The notes beneath the pieces are model-generated. The model was not told the origin of the DNA and searched no databases. It saw only the letters and a list, made by a program, of their open reading frames with translations. The translations under genes and the position numbers were made by a program. DNA of 64,000 nucleotides, taken from NCBI RefSeq assembly GCF_000016065.1, contig NC_009092.1, positions 1,054,001 through 1,118,000 on the forward strand, written 5' to 3'. This DNA is from Shewanella loihica PV-4 (lineage in GTDB: Bacteria; Pseudomonadota; Gammaproteobacteria; Enterobacterales; Shewanellaceae). This document shows, one piece after another, positions 51,390-60,867 of this stretch. Position 1 is the first letter of the stretch. Each line of letters starts with the position of its first letter.

Positions 51390-51514
51390 AGTCACTCCTT
51401 AGCGTTATAGTTTGAAGATACTCCCGGCTAAGGGTTTTTCCTAGCGGCTTAGATCAAATTTTTAATAAACTGGCTATACTCTTCGAAGGAGTTTAATACG
51501 TTAAGGAAAACACT

Positions 51515-51685
51515 ATGCACCTGTCTAATGCCCGCCGCTGGGAAAAACTCTGTCATCAGCAAGCCAACATTCTGCAAGGGTTGTCGCAAACCTTTCCGGA
51601 GCGCGCGCAGGCGCATCAAGAGCTGGTGAATTACTGGCGCGCCCTGGCCGAGCGAGTCCGCCGGGGGGAGAGCCTGAAGCTGTAA
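51515..51685 (+). CDS. Small hypothetical protein, 56 aa
   Basis: A short frame from ATG 51515 to TAA 51685 is preceded by AAGGAAAA at good spacing and followed by a terminator at 51746. The product (MHLSNARRWEKLCHQQANIL start) is basic, helical, with Trp and Cys residues, and ends VRRGESLKL. Its clean ribosome site and terminator make it a likely real gene, but no family comes to mind. Confidence 0.65.
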   Translation: MHLSNARRWEKLCHQQANILQGLSQTFPERAQAHQELVNYWRALAERVRRGESLKL

Positions 51686-51745
51686 TGCTAGCGATTGTCG
51701 AGTTTAGGAGTAGATTGTCCTTAAACTCGTAAATATACCCCTAAT

Positions 51746-51773
51746 AAAAAACCGCCGATGAAGGCGGTTTTTT
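51746..51773. terminator. Bidirectional terminator
   Basis: AAAAAACCGCC-GATGAA-GGCGGTTTTTT is shared by the 56-aa gene and the convergent porin gene. Confidence 0.92.
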
Positions 51774-51802
51774 ACAATCACTTGGTTGGGGAGGGCTGGG
51801 GG

Positions 51803-52522
51803 TTAGAAGGCGTAGCTGGCGGTGGCCAGAATAGTGCCTTCGTTCTTCCATGGACCGTCCTTGATCTCGTTGTCGCTGCTCAGGTTAGTGTCTAACCAGG
51901 CCAGCGACAGGCCGACACCGCCGATCTCGGTGGAGACGCCAATGGAGTAGTCGACATAGTTCTCACCCCAGTCTAGGTCCGCACCGTCGCCATAGTTGTA
52001 GCCCACGTGAGCATCTATGCTCCAGTTCTCGATAAACTCGTAGGAGTAGTTCAGCTCGCTGTAGTGCAGAGACACATCGGCATTGGCGTAGTCGTTGGTG
52101 TACCACTGGGCGAAGTGGAAGTCGGCGAAGTAGAAGCCTAGTGAGGCCTCGAGATACTTAGTGCTCTCATCCTGTCCCGGATAGGTGTAGTAGGTCAGGG
52201 TGAAGTCATATTCCACCGCATCGTCTTCGCCGAAGGCGCCGGCGTAACCGGCATAGAAGTCGACTTCGACATCGGCATCATAACTTTCATCATCGACATT
52301 ACTGCCCCAGGCACCGATGAAGAAACCACTTTCCATGCTGTAATCTATGCTGGCTTGAACGGCAAAGTCGCCTGCGGTTTGTGAGATACCGCGGAAGCGG
52401 TAATCGTTGGTGACGCCAATTTCTCCCGAGACTTCAGCCTGTGCCAAAGGTGTGATTAGCGCGGTTGCCAAGGTTAAGCCAGCTAGCTGGGCTATCCGTT
52501 TCTTATTAAATTTTTTATACAC
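51803..52522 (-). CDS. TorF-family putative porin
   Basis: The product has 239 aa from a GTG at 52522 with GGAG nine bases upstream. The signal peptide (MYKKFNKKRIAQLAGLTLAT to AQA) is followed by alternating aromatic beta strands; the motif VSGEIGVTNDYRFRGISQTA marks the TorF/CHP02001 group, and the C-terminal Phe (ATASYAF) is the usual outer-membrane assembly signal. It is expected to form a small outer-membrane beta barrel. The substrate is unknown. It lies about 110 bp downstream of the cupin gene. Confidence 0.93.
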   Translation of the reverse strand: MYKKFNKKRIAQLAGLTLATALITPLAQAEVSGEIGVTNDYRFRGISQTAGDFAVQASIDYSMESGFFIGAWGSNVDDESYDADVEVDFYAGYAGAFGEDDAVEYDFTLTYYTYPGQDESTKYLEASLGFYFADFHFAQWYTNDYANADVSLHYSELNYSYEFIENWSIDAHVGYNYGDGADLDWGENYVDYSIGVSTEIGGVGLSLAWLDTNLSSDNEIKDGPWKNEGTILATASYAF

Positions 52523-52632
52523 GGTGGTTTCTCCATTTCACTTTGTTGACACCGATCCGGTTAGCAAGCTATCCAGATCAGATTAAGCCAAACAACAGCT
52601 AGTTAGCTGAGACTACATGGCAATGATTTTAG

Positions 52633-52998
52633 TTATTTTTGCTCAAATACGACGTAAATCTTGCGACACTCCTGCAGCACTCGCCATACGCCCTTAAAAC
52701 CGGCGGGGATGACGAAGCGATCGCCCTTGCTGACCGTCAGGCTGTTGCCTGCTTCATCAATGATCTCGCTGCTGCCCGATAGGATCTCGCAATACTCATG
52801 TTCGCTGTAGTTGACCTTCCAACTGCCGACCTGGCCCTGCCAGATCCCGGCGTGAAATTGATCGCAGGGGCTGGAGTAATGGTTCTCCAGTTGCTGCTTA
52901 GGCTCCCCGCTTAATACCTTTTCCGGTGCCACCTCATAGTGTTCCGTCTTAACCTTATGCTGGCCAAAGTTGATGATGGCATCAATAGTCTGTGTCAT
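52633..52998 (-). CDS. Cupin domain protein (Cupin_3/DUF861-like)
   Basis: The product has 121 aa, GGAG before the ATG. YSEHEYCEILSGSSEIIDEA and GDRFVIPAGFKGVWRV are the two cupin motifs, with His and Glu in the first as likely metal ligands. Such short cupins often accompany amine catabolism genes. It is 55 bp downstream of the semialdehyde dehydrogenase on the same strand and so probably the third gene of that operon. Confidence 0.88.
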   Translation of the reverse strand: MTQTIDAIINFGQHKVKTEHYEVAPEKVLSGEPKQQLENHYSSPCDQFHAGIWQGQVGSWKVNYSEHEYCEILSGSSEIIDEAGNSLTVSKGDRFVIPAGFKGVWRVLQECRKIYVVFEQK

Positions 52999-53053
52999 TT
53001 CTGCTCCAATTTACAGATAGACTTAAGGCGCAGCGAGGCGCCTTAAGCTTAGT

Positions 53054-54544
53054 TTATTTCATGGTCGGCATGACAAATTCTGCCTGACTCCCCTTGCCCT
53101 TGGGCCAGCGGGCGGTGATCGCCTTACGCTTGGTATAGAAGCGTACGCCGTCCGGGCCATGCATGTGCAGTGGGCCGAAGAGGGAGCGTTTCCAGCCGCC
53201 AAAACTATGGAAGGCCATAGGGACTGGGATAGGTACATTGACCCCAACCATGCCGACCTGCACATGGTGGCAGAAGTGTCTCGCCGCCTCGCCGCTCTGG
53301 GTAAAGATGGCGGTGCCGTTACCAAACTCGTGTTCGTTGATCAGGGTCAGCGCCTCGGCATAATCCTTCACCCGGACGATGGTCAGCACTGGGCCGAAGA
53401 TCTCTTCCTTGTAGATGGTCATCTCTGGGGTGACGTGGTCGAATAGGCAGCCGCCGAGGAAGTAGCCCTGCTCGTGATCGGCGACCGTGAGTTGACGGCC
53501 ATCGGCCAGCAGGCTTGCACCCTCGCTCACGCCTGTGTCCACATAGCTACGTACCTTGTCGAGATGCTGCGCCGAGATCAGCGGTCCCATCTCCATCTCG
53601 CCTTCCAGGCCGTTACCGACCTTGAGCGCCTGGATCTGTGGCAGCAGTTTCTCTACCAAGGCATCACCCACTTCGCCGACGGCCAGCACGACAGAGATCG
53701 CCATGCAACGCTCGCCGGCACTGCCATAGGCGGCGCCCATCAGGGCGCTGACCGCCTGGTCGAGGTCCGCATCTGGCATCAACAGCATGTGGTTCTTCGC
53801 GCCGCCCAAGGCCTGTACACGTTTGCCGTGAGCCGCCGCCGTCTGATAGATATACTCGGCAATTGGCGTGGAGCCAACGAAGCTCACCGCCTGAATGTCC
53901 TTGTGGGTCAGCAGGGTGTCCACCGCTTCCTTGTCGCCGTTGACCACGTTAAACACGCCATCCGGCAGGCCTGCCTCGGTGAGCAGTTCGGCCATGCGCA
54001 TCACGGAGGTCGGATCCTTCTCCGACGGTTTCATGATAAAGGTATTGCCCGCGGCGATGGCGATGGGGAACATCCACATAGGCACCATCACAGGGAAGTT
54101 AAAGGGGGCGATGCCGGCCACTACGCCCAGGGATTGGTTGAGTGTCCAGGCATCGACGCCACCACCGACCTGCTCTGTGTGCTCGCCCTTGAGTAGATGA
54201 GGGATGCCACAGGCAAACTCCACCACCTCGAGGCCACGGATGATCTCGCCCTTGGCATCGTCGAGCACCTTGCCGTGTTCGCGGGTGATCATGGCCGCCA
54301 GCTCATCCATGTTGGCTTCGACCAGTGCCTTAAACTTAAACAGAATGCGCGCGCGGTTAAGGGGGGTCATCTCTGACCAGGGGCCGTGGGCCTTCTTGGC
54401 CAGTTCGATGGCCGCATCCACCTCGAGCGCGCTGGCCAGGGAGACGTTGGCCTTGTGCTCGCCGGTGGCGGGTTCGAAGACGGCGGCGCTGCGGGCGCTG
54501 GGCTGTGTGTGCTGGCCGTTGATGTAGTGGTTTATCTGCTGCAT
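53054..54544 (-). CDS. mmsA: CoA-acylating (methyl)malonate-semialdehyde dehydrogenase
   Basis: The product has 496 aa, with AGGGA upstream of the ATG. The aldehyde-dehydrogenase fold carries VAGIAPFNFPVMVPMWMFP, the NAD loop IMKPSEKDP, and the catalytic cysteine in YGSAGERCMAIS. The general base Glu of ordinary ALDHs is missing at GALGGAKNHM, as expected for the CoA-dependent MmsA group. The enzyme would turn malonate semialdehyde into acetyl-CoA and CO2. The upstream aminotransferase would supply that semialdehyde from beta-alanine. The two genes are 50 bp apart. Confidence 0.94.
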   Translation of the reverse strand: MQQINHYINGQHTQPSARSAAVFEPATGEHKANVSLASALEVDAAIELAKKAHGPWSEMTPLNRARILFKFKALVEANMDELAAMITREHGKVLDDAKGEIIRGLEVVEFACGIPHLLKGEHTEQVGGGVDAWTLNQSLGVVAGIAPFNFPVMVPMWMFPIAIAAGNTFIMKPSEKDPTSVMRMAELLTEAGLPDGVFNVVNGDKEAVDTLLTHKDIQAVSFVGSTPIAEYIYQTAAAHGKRVQALGGAKNHMLLMPDADLDQAVSALMGAAYGSAGERCMAISVVLAVGEVGDALVEKLLPQIQALKVGNGLEGEMEMGPLISAQHLDKVRSYVDTGVSEGASLLADGRQLTVADHEQGYFLGGCLFDHVTPEMTIYKEEIFGPVLTIVRVKDYAEALTLINEHEFGNGTAIFTQSGEAARHFCHHVQVGMVGVNVPIPVPMAFHSFGGWKRSLFGPLHMHGPDGVRFYTKRKAITARWPKGKGSQAEFVMPTMK

Positions 54545-54594
54545 AGCGCGTAATTTCCCTGCAAAAATCTCTAATGTGTCTTGGTTATTCTGGG

Positions 54595-55935
54595 TTAGCC
54601 AACTGTGGTGATGGCATCGCTTAGGGTGTTGACCATTTGGTCAATCTGGGCCTCGTCGACGATCAGTGGCGGCGATAGGGCGATGGTGTCGGCCGTTGCC
54701 CTGACCAGGGTGCCGTTCTTGAAACAGGTCTCGAAGATGCCGAAGCCGCGCTTACCTATGCCTTTATCGCTCGGACTAAACTGGATACCGGCTACCAGGC
54801 CTGTGTTACGAATGTCGATAAGGTTCGGTAGTCCCTTGAGGCTGTGCACCGCTTTTTCGAAGTAGCCTTCCAGAGACTTGGTGCGCTCGAACAACTGCTC
54901 CTCCTGATAGATATCTAAGGTAGCGATGGCGGCGGCCGCAGCTACCGGATGGCCTGAATAGGTGTAGCCATGGTAGAGCTCTATGGCGCCCTCTGGGGCA
55001 TCCATGCTGGCATCATAGATGGCATCGTCGATCAGCACGGCGCCCATGGGGATGGTGCCGTTGTTGAGCGCCTTGGCTGTGGTGATCATATCCGGTGTGA
55101 CGCCCCAGCGCTGGCTGGCGAAGGCGTCGCCCACACGGCCAAAGCCGGTGATCACCTCATCGAAGATCAATAGGATGCCGTACTTGCGGGTGATCTCTCT
55201 CAGACGCTTAAGGTAGCCCTGAGGCGGGAGTATGACCCCGGCCGAACCCGACATAGGCTCGACGATCACCGCGGCGATATTCTCGGCGCCATGTAGGGTA
55301 ACGAGCTGCTCCAACACCTCGGCCTTCTCTGCGCCGGTTTCCGGTAGTCCCTTACAGAAGGCGTTTTGCTGGATATCCAGGGTGTGGGGCAGGTGGTCGA
55401 CCCCCTGCAGTAGCTGCTGGCTGAAGGTGCGGCGGTTGCCGCCTATGCCACCAACTGAGATGCCGCCGAAGCCGACGCCATGGTATCCCAGCTCACGACC
55501 GATGAAACGGGTACGGGTCGCCTCACCACGGGCCCTGTGGTAGTTGAGGGCGATCTTCAGCGCCGTGTCGACAGATTCAGAGCCAGAGTTGGTGAAAAAT
55601 ACCTTGTTGATCCCTTTGGGGGCGATGGCGGCGAGACGCTCGGCCAGTTCGAAGGCCAGTGGGTGGCCCATCTGGAATGAGGGTGCATAGTCCATCTCGT
55701 GGATCTGTTTGCTGACCGCCTCGGAGATCGCCTTGCGACCGTGTCCGGCATTACAGCACCAGAGACCGGCTGTGCCGTCGAGTACGGGACGGCCGTTTAC
55801 ATCCTTGTAGTACATCCCCTCTGCCTGTGCGAGGAGGCGGGGACTTTGTTTAAACTGTCTATTGGCGGTAAAAGGCATCCAATAGTGTTCCAGCGTGCCT
55901 GTTGCTACCTGGTCAGCTTTATTAAAATCTTCCAT
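54595..55935 (-). CDS. Class III aminotransferase, beta-alanine:pyruvate type
   Basis: The product has 446 aa. The start HYWMPFTANRQFKQSPRLLA and GTAGLWCCNAGHGRKAISEA closely match omega-amino-acid:pyruvate transaminases. LIFDEVITGFGRVG and the PLP-lysine segment TTAKALNNGTIPMGAV are present. It would convert beta-alanine to malonate semialdehyde, possibly also other omega-amines. It leads a leftward operon with mmsA and the cupin gene, and lies divergent from puuC across an operator that resembles a PuuR site. A role in polyamine breakdown products (for example beta-alanine from 1,3-diaminopropane) is therefore likely. Confidence 0.92.
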   Translation of the reverse strand: MEDFNKADQVATGTLEHYWMPFTANRQFKQSPRLLAQAEGMYYKDVNGRPVLDGTAGLWCCNAGHGRKAISEAVSKQIHEMDYAPSFQMGHPLAFELAERLAAIAPKGINKVFFTNSGSESVDTALKIALNYHRARGEATRTRFIGRELGYHGVGFGGISVGGIGGNRRTFSQQLLQGVDHLPHTLDIQQNAFCKGLPETGAEKAEVLEQLVTLHGAENIAAVIVEPMSGSAGVILPPQGYLKRLREITRKYGILLIFDEVITGFGRVGDAFASQRWGVTPDMITTAKALNNGTIPMGAVLIDDAIYDASMDAPEGAIELYHGYTYSGHPVAAAAAIATLDIYQEEQLFERTKSLEGYFEKAVHSLKGLPNLIDIRNTGLVAGIQFSPSDKGIGKRGFGIFETCFKNGTLVRATADTIALSPPLIVDEAQIDQMVNTLSDAITTVG

Positions 55936-56002
55936 ATCATCTACCCTGGTTCTGTGTAATTGTTGTTTTATTGAGTGGTTGATATTCGCTATGCTATGTC
56001 AG

Positions 56003-56037
56003 AAATAATGAACATGAAAGCTTTTTGTTCATTATTT
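56003..56037. promoter_or_regulatory. Candidate PuuR operator between aminotransferase and puuC
   Basis: AAATAATGAACA (56003-56014) and TGTTCATTATTT (56026-56037) are perfect inverted copies. The half-site matches the ATAATGAACA core I recall for E. coli PuuR. It stands in the 246-bp divergent region and could control both operons. Confidence 0.7.
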
Positions 56038-56181
56038 ATAGCAAAAAATAACTTTTTGTAAAAAATATTGAAATTGATTGAGGGTTGAGCGTAATCTAGG
56101 GCAGGCACAGTCGCGCCAGAGAGGGCGTGGACGTGCATTAGCATTGACGCTAGAGCAATTATCACCCGTTAAGAGGTCAGA

Positions 56182-57678
56182 ATGAGTACTCCACAAAATC
56201 GCGAACAATGGCAAGAGATGGCGGACAGCCTGGTGATTCAGGGCCAGGCATTTATCAATGGCGAATACTGCGCCGCCGATTCGAATGACACCTTCGACTG
56301 TATCAGCCCTATCGATGGCAGGGTGCTGACCCAGGTGGCCAGTTGCGATCTGCTGGATGCCAACCGCGCCGTTGCCAATGCCCGCGAGGTGTTTGAGCGC
56401 GGCGACTGGTCGCAGCTGCCGCCGGTAAAACGCAAGCAGGTGATGATTCGCTTCGCCGATCTGCTCGAGGCAAACAGGGATGAGCTGGCCCTGCTGGAAA
56501 CCTTGGATATGGGTAAGCCTATCCGTTATTCCGGCGCCGTCGATGTGGCGGGCGCGGCTCGCGCCTTACGCTGGTCGGGCGAGGCGGTGGATAAGATTTA
56601 CGATGAAATTGCCCCAACGGCTCATAACGAGATCGGCATGATCACCCGTGAGCCCGTAGGTGTGGTGGCGGCTATCGTGCCCTGGAACTTCCCACTCTTG
56701 ATGGCCTGCTGGAAGCTGGGCCCTGCGTTGGCCACAGGCAACAGCGTGGTGTTAAAGCCCTCAGAAAAGTCACCGCTGACCGCCATTCGCATGGCGCAGC
56801 TGGCGATAGAGGCGGGGATCCCTAAAGGGGTGCTTAACGTGCTGCCAGGATACGGCCATACCGTGGGTAAGGCGCTGGCGCTGCACATGGATGTCGATAC
56901 CCTGGTGTTTACCGGCTCGACCAAGATTGCCAAGCAGCTGATGATCTATGCCGGCGAATCCAACATGAAGCGTGTCTGGCTGGAGGCCGGGGGCAAGAGC
57001 CCGAATATAGTCTTCAACGACGCGCCGAACCTTAAAGAGGCGGCGATTGCGGCGGCCTCGGCTATCGCCTTCAACCAAGGCGAGGTCTGCACCGCGGGCT
57101 CCCGTCTGCTGGTGGAGTCGGGGGTGAAGGAAGAACTCATTAACCTGATCGAAGCCGAGATGCAGGCCTGGCAGCCGGGACACCCGCTGGATCCTGCCAC
57201 CACCTGTGGCGCCGTGGTGGACCAGCAGCAGCTGGAGAATGTGCTGCGCTACATTCGCGCAGGGGTAGCCGAAGGGGCTCAGCTGCGTCAAGGTGGCCAG
57301 CAGGTACTGGCCGAAACAGGCGGTGTGTATGTGGCGCCGACCATCTTCGCCAACGTGAAGAATGAGATGACCATCGCCAAGGAGGAGATCTTTGGCCCTG
57401 TGCTGTCGGTGATCACCTTCGATGGCATGGAGGAGGCGATTCGTATCGGTAACGATACCATCTACGGCCTAGCGGCTGGCGTCTGGACCTCAGATATCAG
57501 CAAGGCTCACAAGACGGCCAAGGCGCTGCGTAGCGGCATGGTGTGGATCAACCACTATGATGGTGGTGACATGACGGCGCCATTTGGTGGCTATAAGCAG
57601 TCCGGTAACGGCCGCGACAAGTCCTTGCATGCCTTCGACAAGTATACCGAGATCAAGGCGACCTGGATCGCGCTATAG
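56182..57678 (+). CDS. puuC: Gamma-glutamyl-gamma-aminobutyraldehyde dehydrogenase
   Basis: The product has 498 aa. The NAD-dependent ALDH signatures are complete: VAAIVPWNFPLLMACWKLGP, VLKPSEKSPL, the general base Glu268 (WLEAGGKSPN) and nucleophile Cys303 (FNQGEVCTAGSR). Length and sequence fit PuuC, which oxidises gamma-glutamyl-gamma-aminobutyraldehyde to gamma-glutamyl-GABA in the putrescine pathway. It is transcribed away from the aminotransferase operon, under the inverted AATGAACA operator, and ends at a terminator. Confidence 0.94.
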   Translation: MSTPQNREQWQEMADSLVIQGQAFINGEYCAADSNDTFDCISPIDGRVLTQVASCDLLDANRAVANAREVFERGDWSQLPPVKRKQVMIRFADLLEANRDELALLETLDMGKPIRYSGAVDVAGAARALRWSGEAVDKIYDEIAPTAHNEIGMITREPVGVVAAIVPWNFPLLMACWKLGPALATGNSVVLKPSEKSPLTAIRMAQLAIEAGIPKGVLNVLPGYGHTVGKALALHMDVDTLVFTGSTKIAKQLMIYAGESNMKRVWLEAGGKSPNIVFNDAPNLKEAAIAAASAIAFNQGEVCTAGSRLLVESGVKEELINLIEAEMQAWQPGHPLDPATTCGAVVDQQQLENVLRYIRAGVAEGAQLRQGGQQVLAETGGVYVAPTIFANVKNEMTIAKEEIFGPVLSVITFDGMEEAIRIGNDTIYGLAAGVWTSDISKAHKTAKALRSGMVWINHYDGGDMTAPFGGYKQSGNGRDKSLHAFDKYTEIKATWIAL

Positions 57679-57746
57679 GAAAGCCTTTCAGGGAAAGCCA
57701 CCGTCTTAGCGGCAAGCAACCCGCTTATACAAAACGCTTTAATCAC

Positions 57747-57774
57747 AGCCCTTTAGCAATAAAGGGCTTTTTTT
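57747..57774 (+). terminator. Intrinsic terminator after puuC
   Basis: AGCCCTTT-AGCAAT-AAAGGGCT is followed by TTTTTT. It separates puuC from the sulfurtransferase gene. Confidence 0.9.
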
Positions 57775-57912
57775 ATGCCAGTTTGTTAGCAGGGTTAAAA
57801 TAAGTCACTTGTCCTTGGCCCCTCCCATCGTATATTGTCTTTACAGATAAGCGTCATACTATTGATAAGAGGGGCGGGCAGATGCTGATTAGCCCCCACA
57901 TTGGGAGTCACT

Positions 57913-58767
57913 ATGGAATTGGAATACCCGTTAGTTACCACCGCCTGGCTTGAGGCGAATCTGTTTGAGGGTAATCTGGTGTTGCTCGACGCCAGTATGC
58001 AGAGTGTGGTGGGCAAGGAACCCATACTCTATGATGAGTTTGTCTGTATTCCCCGGTCGCAAAAGTTTGATATCGAACAGGTGTTTTGCGATACCACTTC
58101 ATCGCAGCTGCACGCGATGCCCACCCCTGAGCAGTTTGAGCAAGGGGCTACGGCGCTGGGCATAGACAGAGACAGCCTGGTGGTGATCTACGATAATCAG
58201 GGGATCTACAGCGCGCCGCGCGCCTGGTGGATGTTTAAGCTGATGGGCCATGAGAATGTCTATGTGCTCGATGGCGGCCTGCCCCAGTGGCTCAGCGAGG
58301 AGCGCATGACCAGCGAGAGCTATCAGCCCACGGTAATAGATGAAGAGTCTGTGCCCTATGTGGCGGATTTCCAGCCGGGCCTTATCTGTGACGCCAACTA
58401 TGTGCTCGAATCCCTGGGAGGCGACAGTGTTATCTTGGATGCGCGGGCAGCGGGGCGTTTCGCCGGTGAGGTAAGTGAGCCCAGATCAGGCGTGCGCTGC
58501 GGTCATATTCCCGGCTCGGTAAACCTGCCTTTTGGCGAGCTGCTGCGCGAACATAGGATGAAGCGGGTCGAGGATCTGCAGGCCATGTTTGAGCAGCTAG
58601 TGGGCGAGCAGGAAGCAGAGCGGATCTTCAGCTGCGGCTCAGGCATTACCGCCTGTATCCTGATCTTAGCCTCTGTGGCCTCGGGACATGACAAGGCGGT
58701 GCTCTACGATGGCTCCTGGGCCGACTGGGGCAGCAATGCCGATTTGCCTATTGAGCAAGGGGCGTAG
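57913..58767 (+). CDS. sseA: 3-mercaptopyruvate sulfurtransferase (SseA-like)
   Basis: The product has 284 aa from the ATG at 57913, with GGGAG five bases upstream; a TTG at 57901 is open but unlikely. Two rhodanese domains are present. The active-site loop of the second, Cys241 in FSCGSGITA, is the CGSG(V/I)TA form of mercaptopyruvate sulfurtransferases. RAWWMFKLMGHENVYVLDGG and LYDGSWADWGSNADLP are family landmarks. It would transfer sulphur from 3-mercaptopyruvate to thiols or cyanide. It sits between puuC and puuB with its own promoter region and terminator, so it is probably not part of the pathway. Confidence 0.9.
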   Translation: MELEYPLVTTAWLEANLFEGNLVLLDASMQSVVGKEPILYDEFVCIPRSQKFDIEQVFCDTTSSQLHAMPTPEQFEQGATALGIDRDSLVVIYDNQGIYSAPRAWWMFKLMGHENVYVLDGGLPQWLSEERMTSESYQPTVIDEESVPYVADFQPGLICDANYVLESLGGDSVILDARAAGRFAGEVSEPRSGVRCGHIPGSVNLPFGELLREHRMKRVEDLQAMFEQLVGEQEAERIFSCGSGITACILILASVASGHDKAVLYDGSWADWGSNADLPIEQGA

Positions 58768-58780
58768 TCGTTACTAACAG

Positions 58781-58807
58781 AAAAGGTGCCTAGGGCACCT
58801 TTTTTTA
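58781..58807. terminator. Bidirectional terminator between sseA-like gene and puuB
   Basis: AAAAGGTGCC-TAG-GGCACCTTTTTTT is a perfect hairpin shared by two convergent genes. Confidence 0.92.
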
Positions 58808-58830
58808 TGCTGACTATTTTAGGCTTTAGG

Positions 58831-60135
58831 CTAAAACAGGTCTTTCAGCCTGTGATACAGCATGCCCGCCGCCAACATGGGGGAGCGAAATCTCGGCCCG
58901 CCGGGGAAGGTCATGTGTTGTACCCTGTCGAAGATATCGAACCTTTCGGCCTGAGCCGTCAGGGCTTCGCCGATGAGCCTGGCGGCCATATGGGTGGCAT
59001 TGACGCCGTGGCCGGCATAGGCCTGGGCGTAGAGGATGTTGGGGCAGTCTGGCAGCCGGCCAATCTGTGGCAGGCGGTTGGCGCCTATGCCTATCATGCC
59101 GCCCCATTCATATTCTATCTTCACCCCCTTGAGCTGGGGGAACACCTTCTCCAAGTTGGGGCGCAGCGCCGCGTCGATATCCTTGGGATCTTTACCCGAA
59201 TAGGTGCACAGGCCGCCAAACAGTAGGCGATTGTCCTGGGAGAGGTGGAAATAGTCGAGATCGATACGCATGTCGGCGAAGGCCATGTTTTGCGGGATAA
59301 TCTCATCGCACATCTCCTGGGACAAAGGCTCGGTGGCCAGCAGATAACTGCCGGCGGGCAGCACCTTACCGCCTATGTAGCCGTTGAGTTCATGGCCGAT
59401 ATAGGCGTTACCGGCGAGCACCAGGTAGCGACAGTCGACACGGCCATGCTCCGTATGTACGCAGGGGCGCTCGCCCTTGACTATCTTGGTGGCGGCGCTG
59501 TATTCGAACATCTTGACCCCCAGGCTGCGGGCCACCTTGGCCTCGCCCAGTGCCAGATTGAGGGGATGCAGATGGCCGCTGTTCATGTCGACCAGAGCGC
59601 CGCAGTAGAGATCTGAGCCGATCACTTCGCCAAGCTGGTGCTTCTCCAGCAGCTTAAAGCCCTCGCGTCCCTGATGGAGCATCTCCTGATAGTCGGCGGC
59701 GAGCTCCTTCATGTGTCTCGGCTTGGTGGCCAGATCGCAGTAGCCCATCTGCAGGTTACAGTCGATATTGTGTTTGGCGACGCGGTTACGCACTATCTCG
59801 ACCGCCTCGAAGCCCATCCGCTCGATGGCCTCGACGCCTTCGGAGCCTATCTCGTTGCGGAACTGTTCGACATTATGGCCTATGCCACGGATCAGCTCGC
59901 CGCCGTTACGGCCCGACGCGCCCCAGCCGATCCGTTTCGCCTCGAGCAATACTACCTCGAAGCCTCTCTCGGCCAACTCGATGGCGGTGTTGATGCCGCT
60001 GAAACCGCCGCCGACGATGCAGACATCGGCGCTGATCCGCTCTTTGAGTTGCGGCAGGGCTTCCAGGGCATTGGCGGTGGCATGATAGAAAGAGTCGGGA
60101 TATTGGTCACTGTGGACAGGGCGCTTGGTGGTCAT
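58831..60135 (-). CDS. puuB: Gamma-glutamylputrescine oxidase
   Basis: The product has 434 aa from the ATG at 60135, which has GGAG upstream; an in-frame ATG at 60225 would add an unlikely 30-residue leader. The FAD-binding dinucleotide fold is VCIVGGGFSGINTAIELAER, and LLEAKRIGWGASGRNGGELI is the DAO-family second motif. The enzyme oxidatively deaminates gamma-glutamylputrescine to gamma-glutamyl-gamma-aminobutyraldehyde plus H2O2. It is the PuuB step feeding PuuC. It is divergent from puuR, with 180 bp between them. Confidence 0.93.
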   Translation of the reverse strand: MTTKRPVHSDQYPDSFYHATANALEALPQLKERISADVCIVGGGFSGINTAIELAERGFEVVLLEAKRIGWGASGRNGGELIRGIGHNVEQFRNEIGSEGVEAIERMGFEAVEIVRNRVAKHNIDCNLQMGYCDLATKPRHMKELAADYQEMLHQGREGFKLLEKHQLGEVIGSDLYCGALVDMNSGHLHPLNLALGEAKVARSLGVKMFEYSAATKIVKGERPCVHTEHGRVDCRYLVLAGNAYIGHELNGYIGGKVLPAGSYLLATEPLSQEMCDEIIPQNMAFADMRIDLDYFHLSQDNRLLFGGLCTYSGKDPKDIDAALRPNLEKVFPQLKGVKIEYEWGGMIGIGANRLPQIGRLPDCPNILYAQAYAGHGVNATHMAARLIGEALTAQAERFDIFDRVQHMTFPGGPRFRSPMLAAGMLYHRLKDLF

Positions 60136-60315
60136 TTGGGCTCCGAGTGAGGGTTTTATTCTTGTTATTCGACTAAATTGGCCAGAGTAAGTATACTTTT
60201 GACCCTTGAGTTGGTTATAATTCACACCTGTTGATTATATTTAACATGCTTTTTAGTTTGATACAAACTAGTATGGAAAATTGTTTCTTCCTGAGTCTTG
60301 TTGGATAGGAGATGT

Positions 60316-60867
60316 TTTTTGGATATAGGCGCAAATCTCAAAGCTGTTCGTAAAATGAAAGGGTTATCGCAACGCGAGTTGGCTAAGCGTGCCGGCGTGA
60401 CCAACAGCACCATCTCCATGATCGAGAAGAACAGCGTCAGTCCTTCGGTGAGTTCCCTGAAGAAAGTCTTGTCGGGTTTGCCTATGTCACTGGTGGATTT
60501 CTTCTCTATTGAGGAGAGCATGCCTACCGAGCAGAAGGTGGTCTACCGCTCCGGCGAGCTGCTGGATATCGGCGATGGCAACCTGGACTACAAGTTGATC
60601 GGCAGAGATTACCCCAACCGCGCCATGTCTGTGATGAACGAGGTCTATCCACCTGGGTCCGATACCGGTGAAGAGATGCTGCAGCACGAGGGTGAAGAGG
60701 CGGCCATGGTGATCGAGGGTCAGCTGGAGATCACCATAGGCGACGAGGTCTATGTGCTGAGCGAGGGCGACAGCTACTACTTCAACAGCGAGCTGCCACA
60801 CAGATTCCGTAACCCCTTCGACAAGCCGTGCCGTATCGTCAGCGCCACCACGCCGGCAAACTTCTAA
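60316..60867 (+). CDS. puuR: Putrescine-utilisation repressor PuuR
   Basis: The product has 183 aa. I chose a TTG at 60316 because AGGAGA ends six bases before it and the protein then starts DIGANLKAVRKMKGLSQREL, the normal beginning; a TTG at 60298 is also in frame. Residues 1-60 form an XRE helix-turn-helix (LAKRAGVTNSTISMIEKNS). The C-terminal cupin (about 105-180, GEEMLQHEGEEAAMVIEGQL) senses the ligand; in E. coli PuuR putrescine relieves repression. Operator-like AATGAACA boxes lie upstream of puuD and of puuC. Confidence 0.93.
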   Translation, partial: FLDIGANLKAVRKMKGLSQRELAKRAGVTNSTISMIEKNSVSPSVSSLKKVLSGLPMSLVDFFSIEESMPTEQKVVYRSGELLDIGDGNLDYKLIGRDYPNRAMSVMNEVYPPGSDTGEEMLQHEGEEAAMVIEGQLEITIGDEVYVLSEGDSYYFNSELPHRFRNPFDKPCRIVSATTPANF

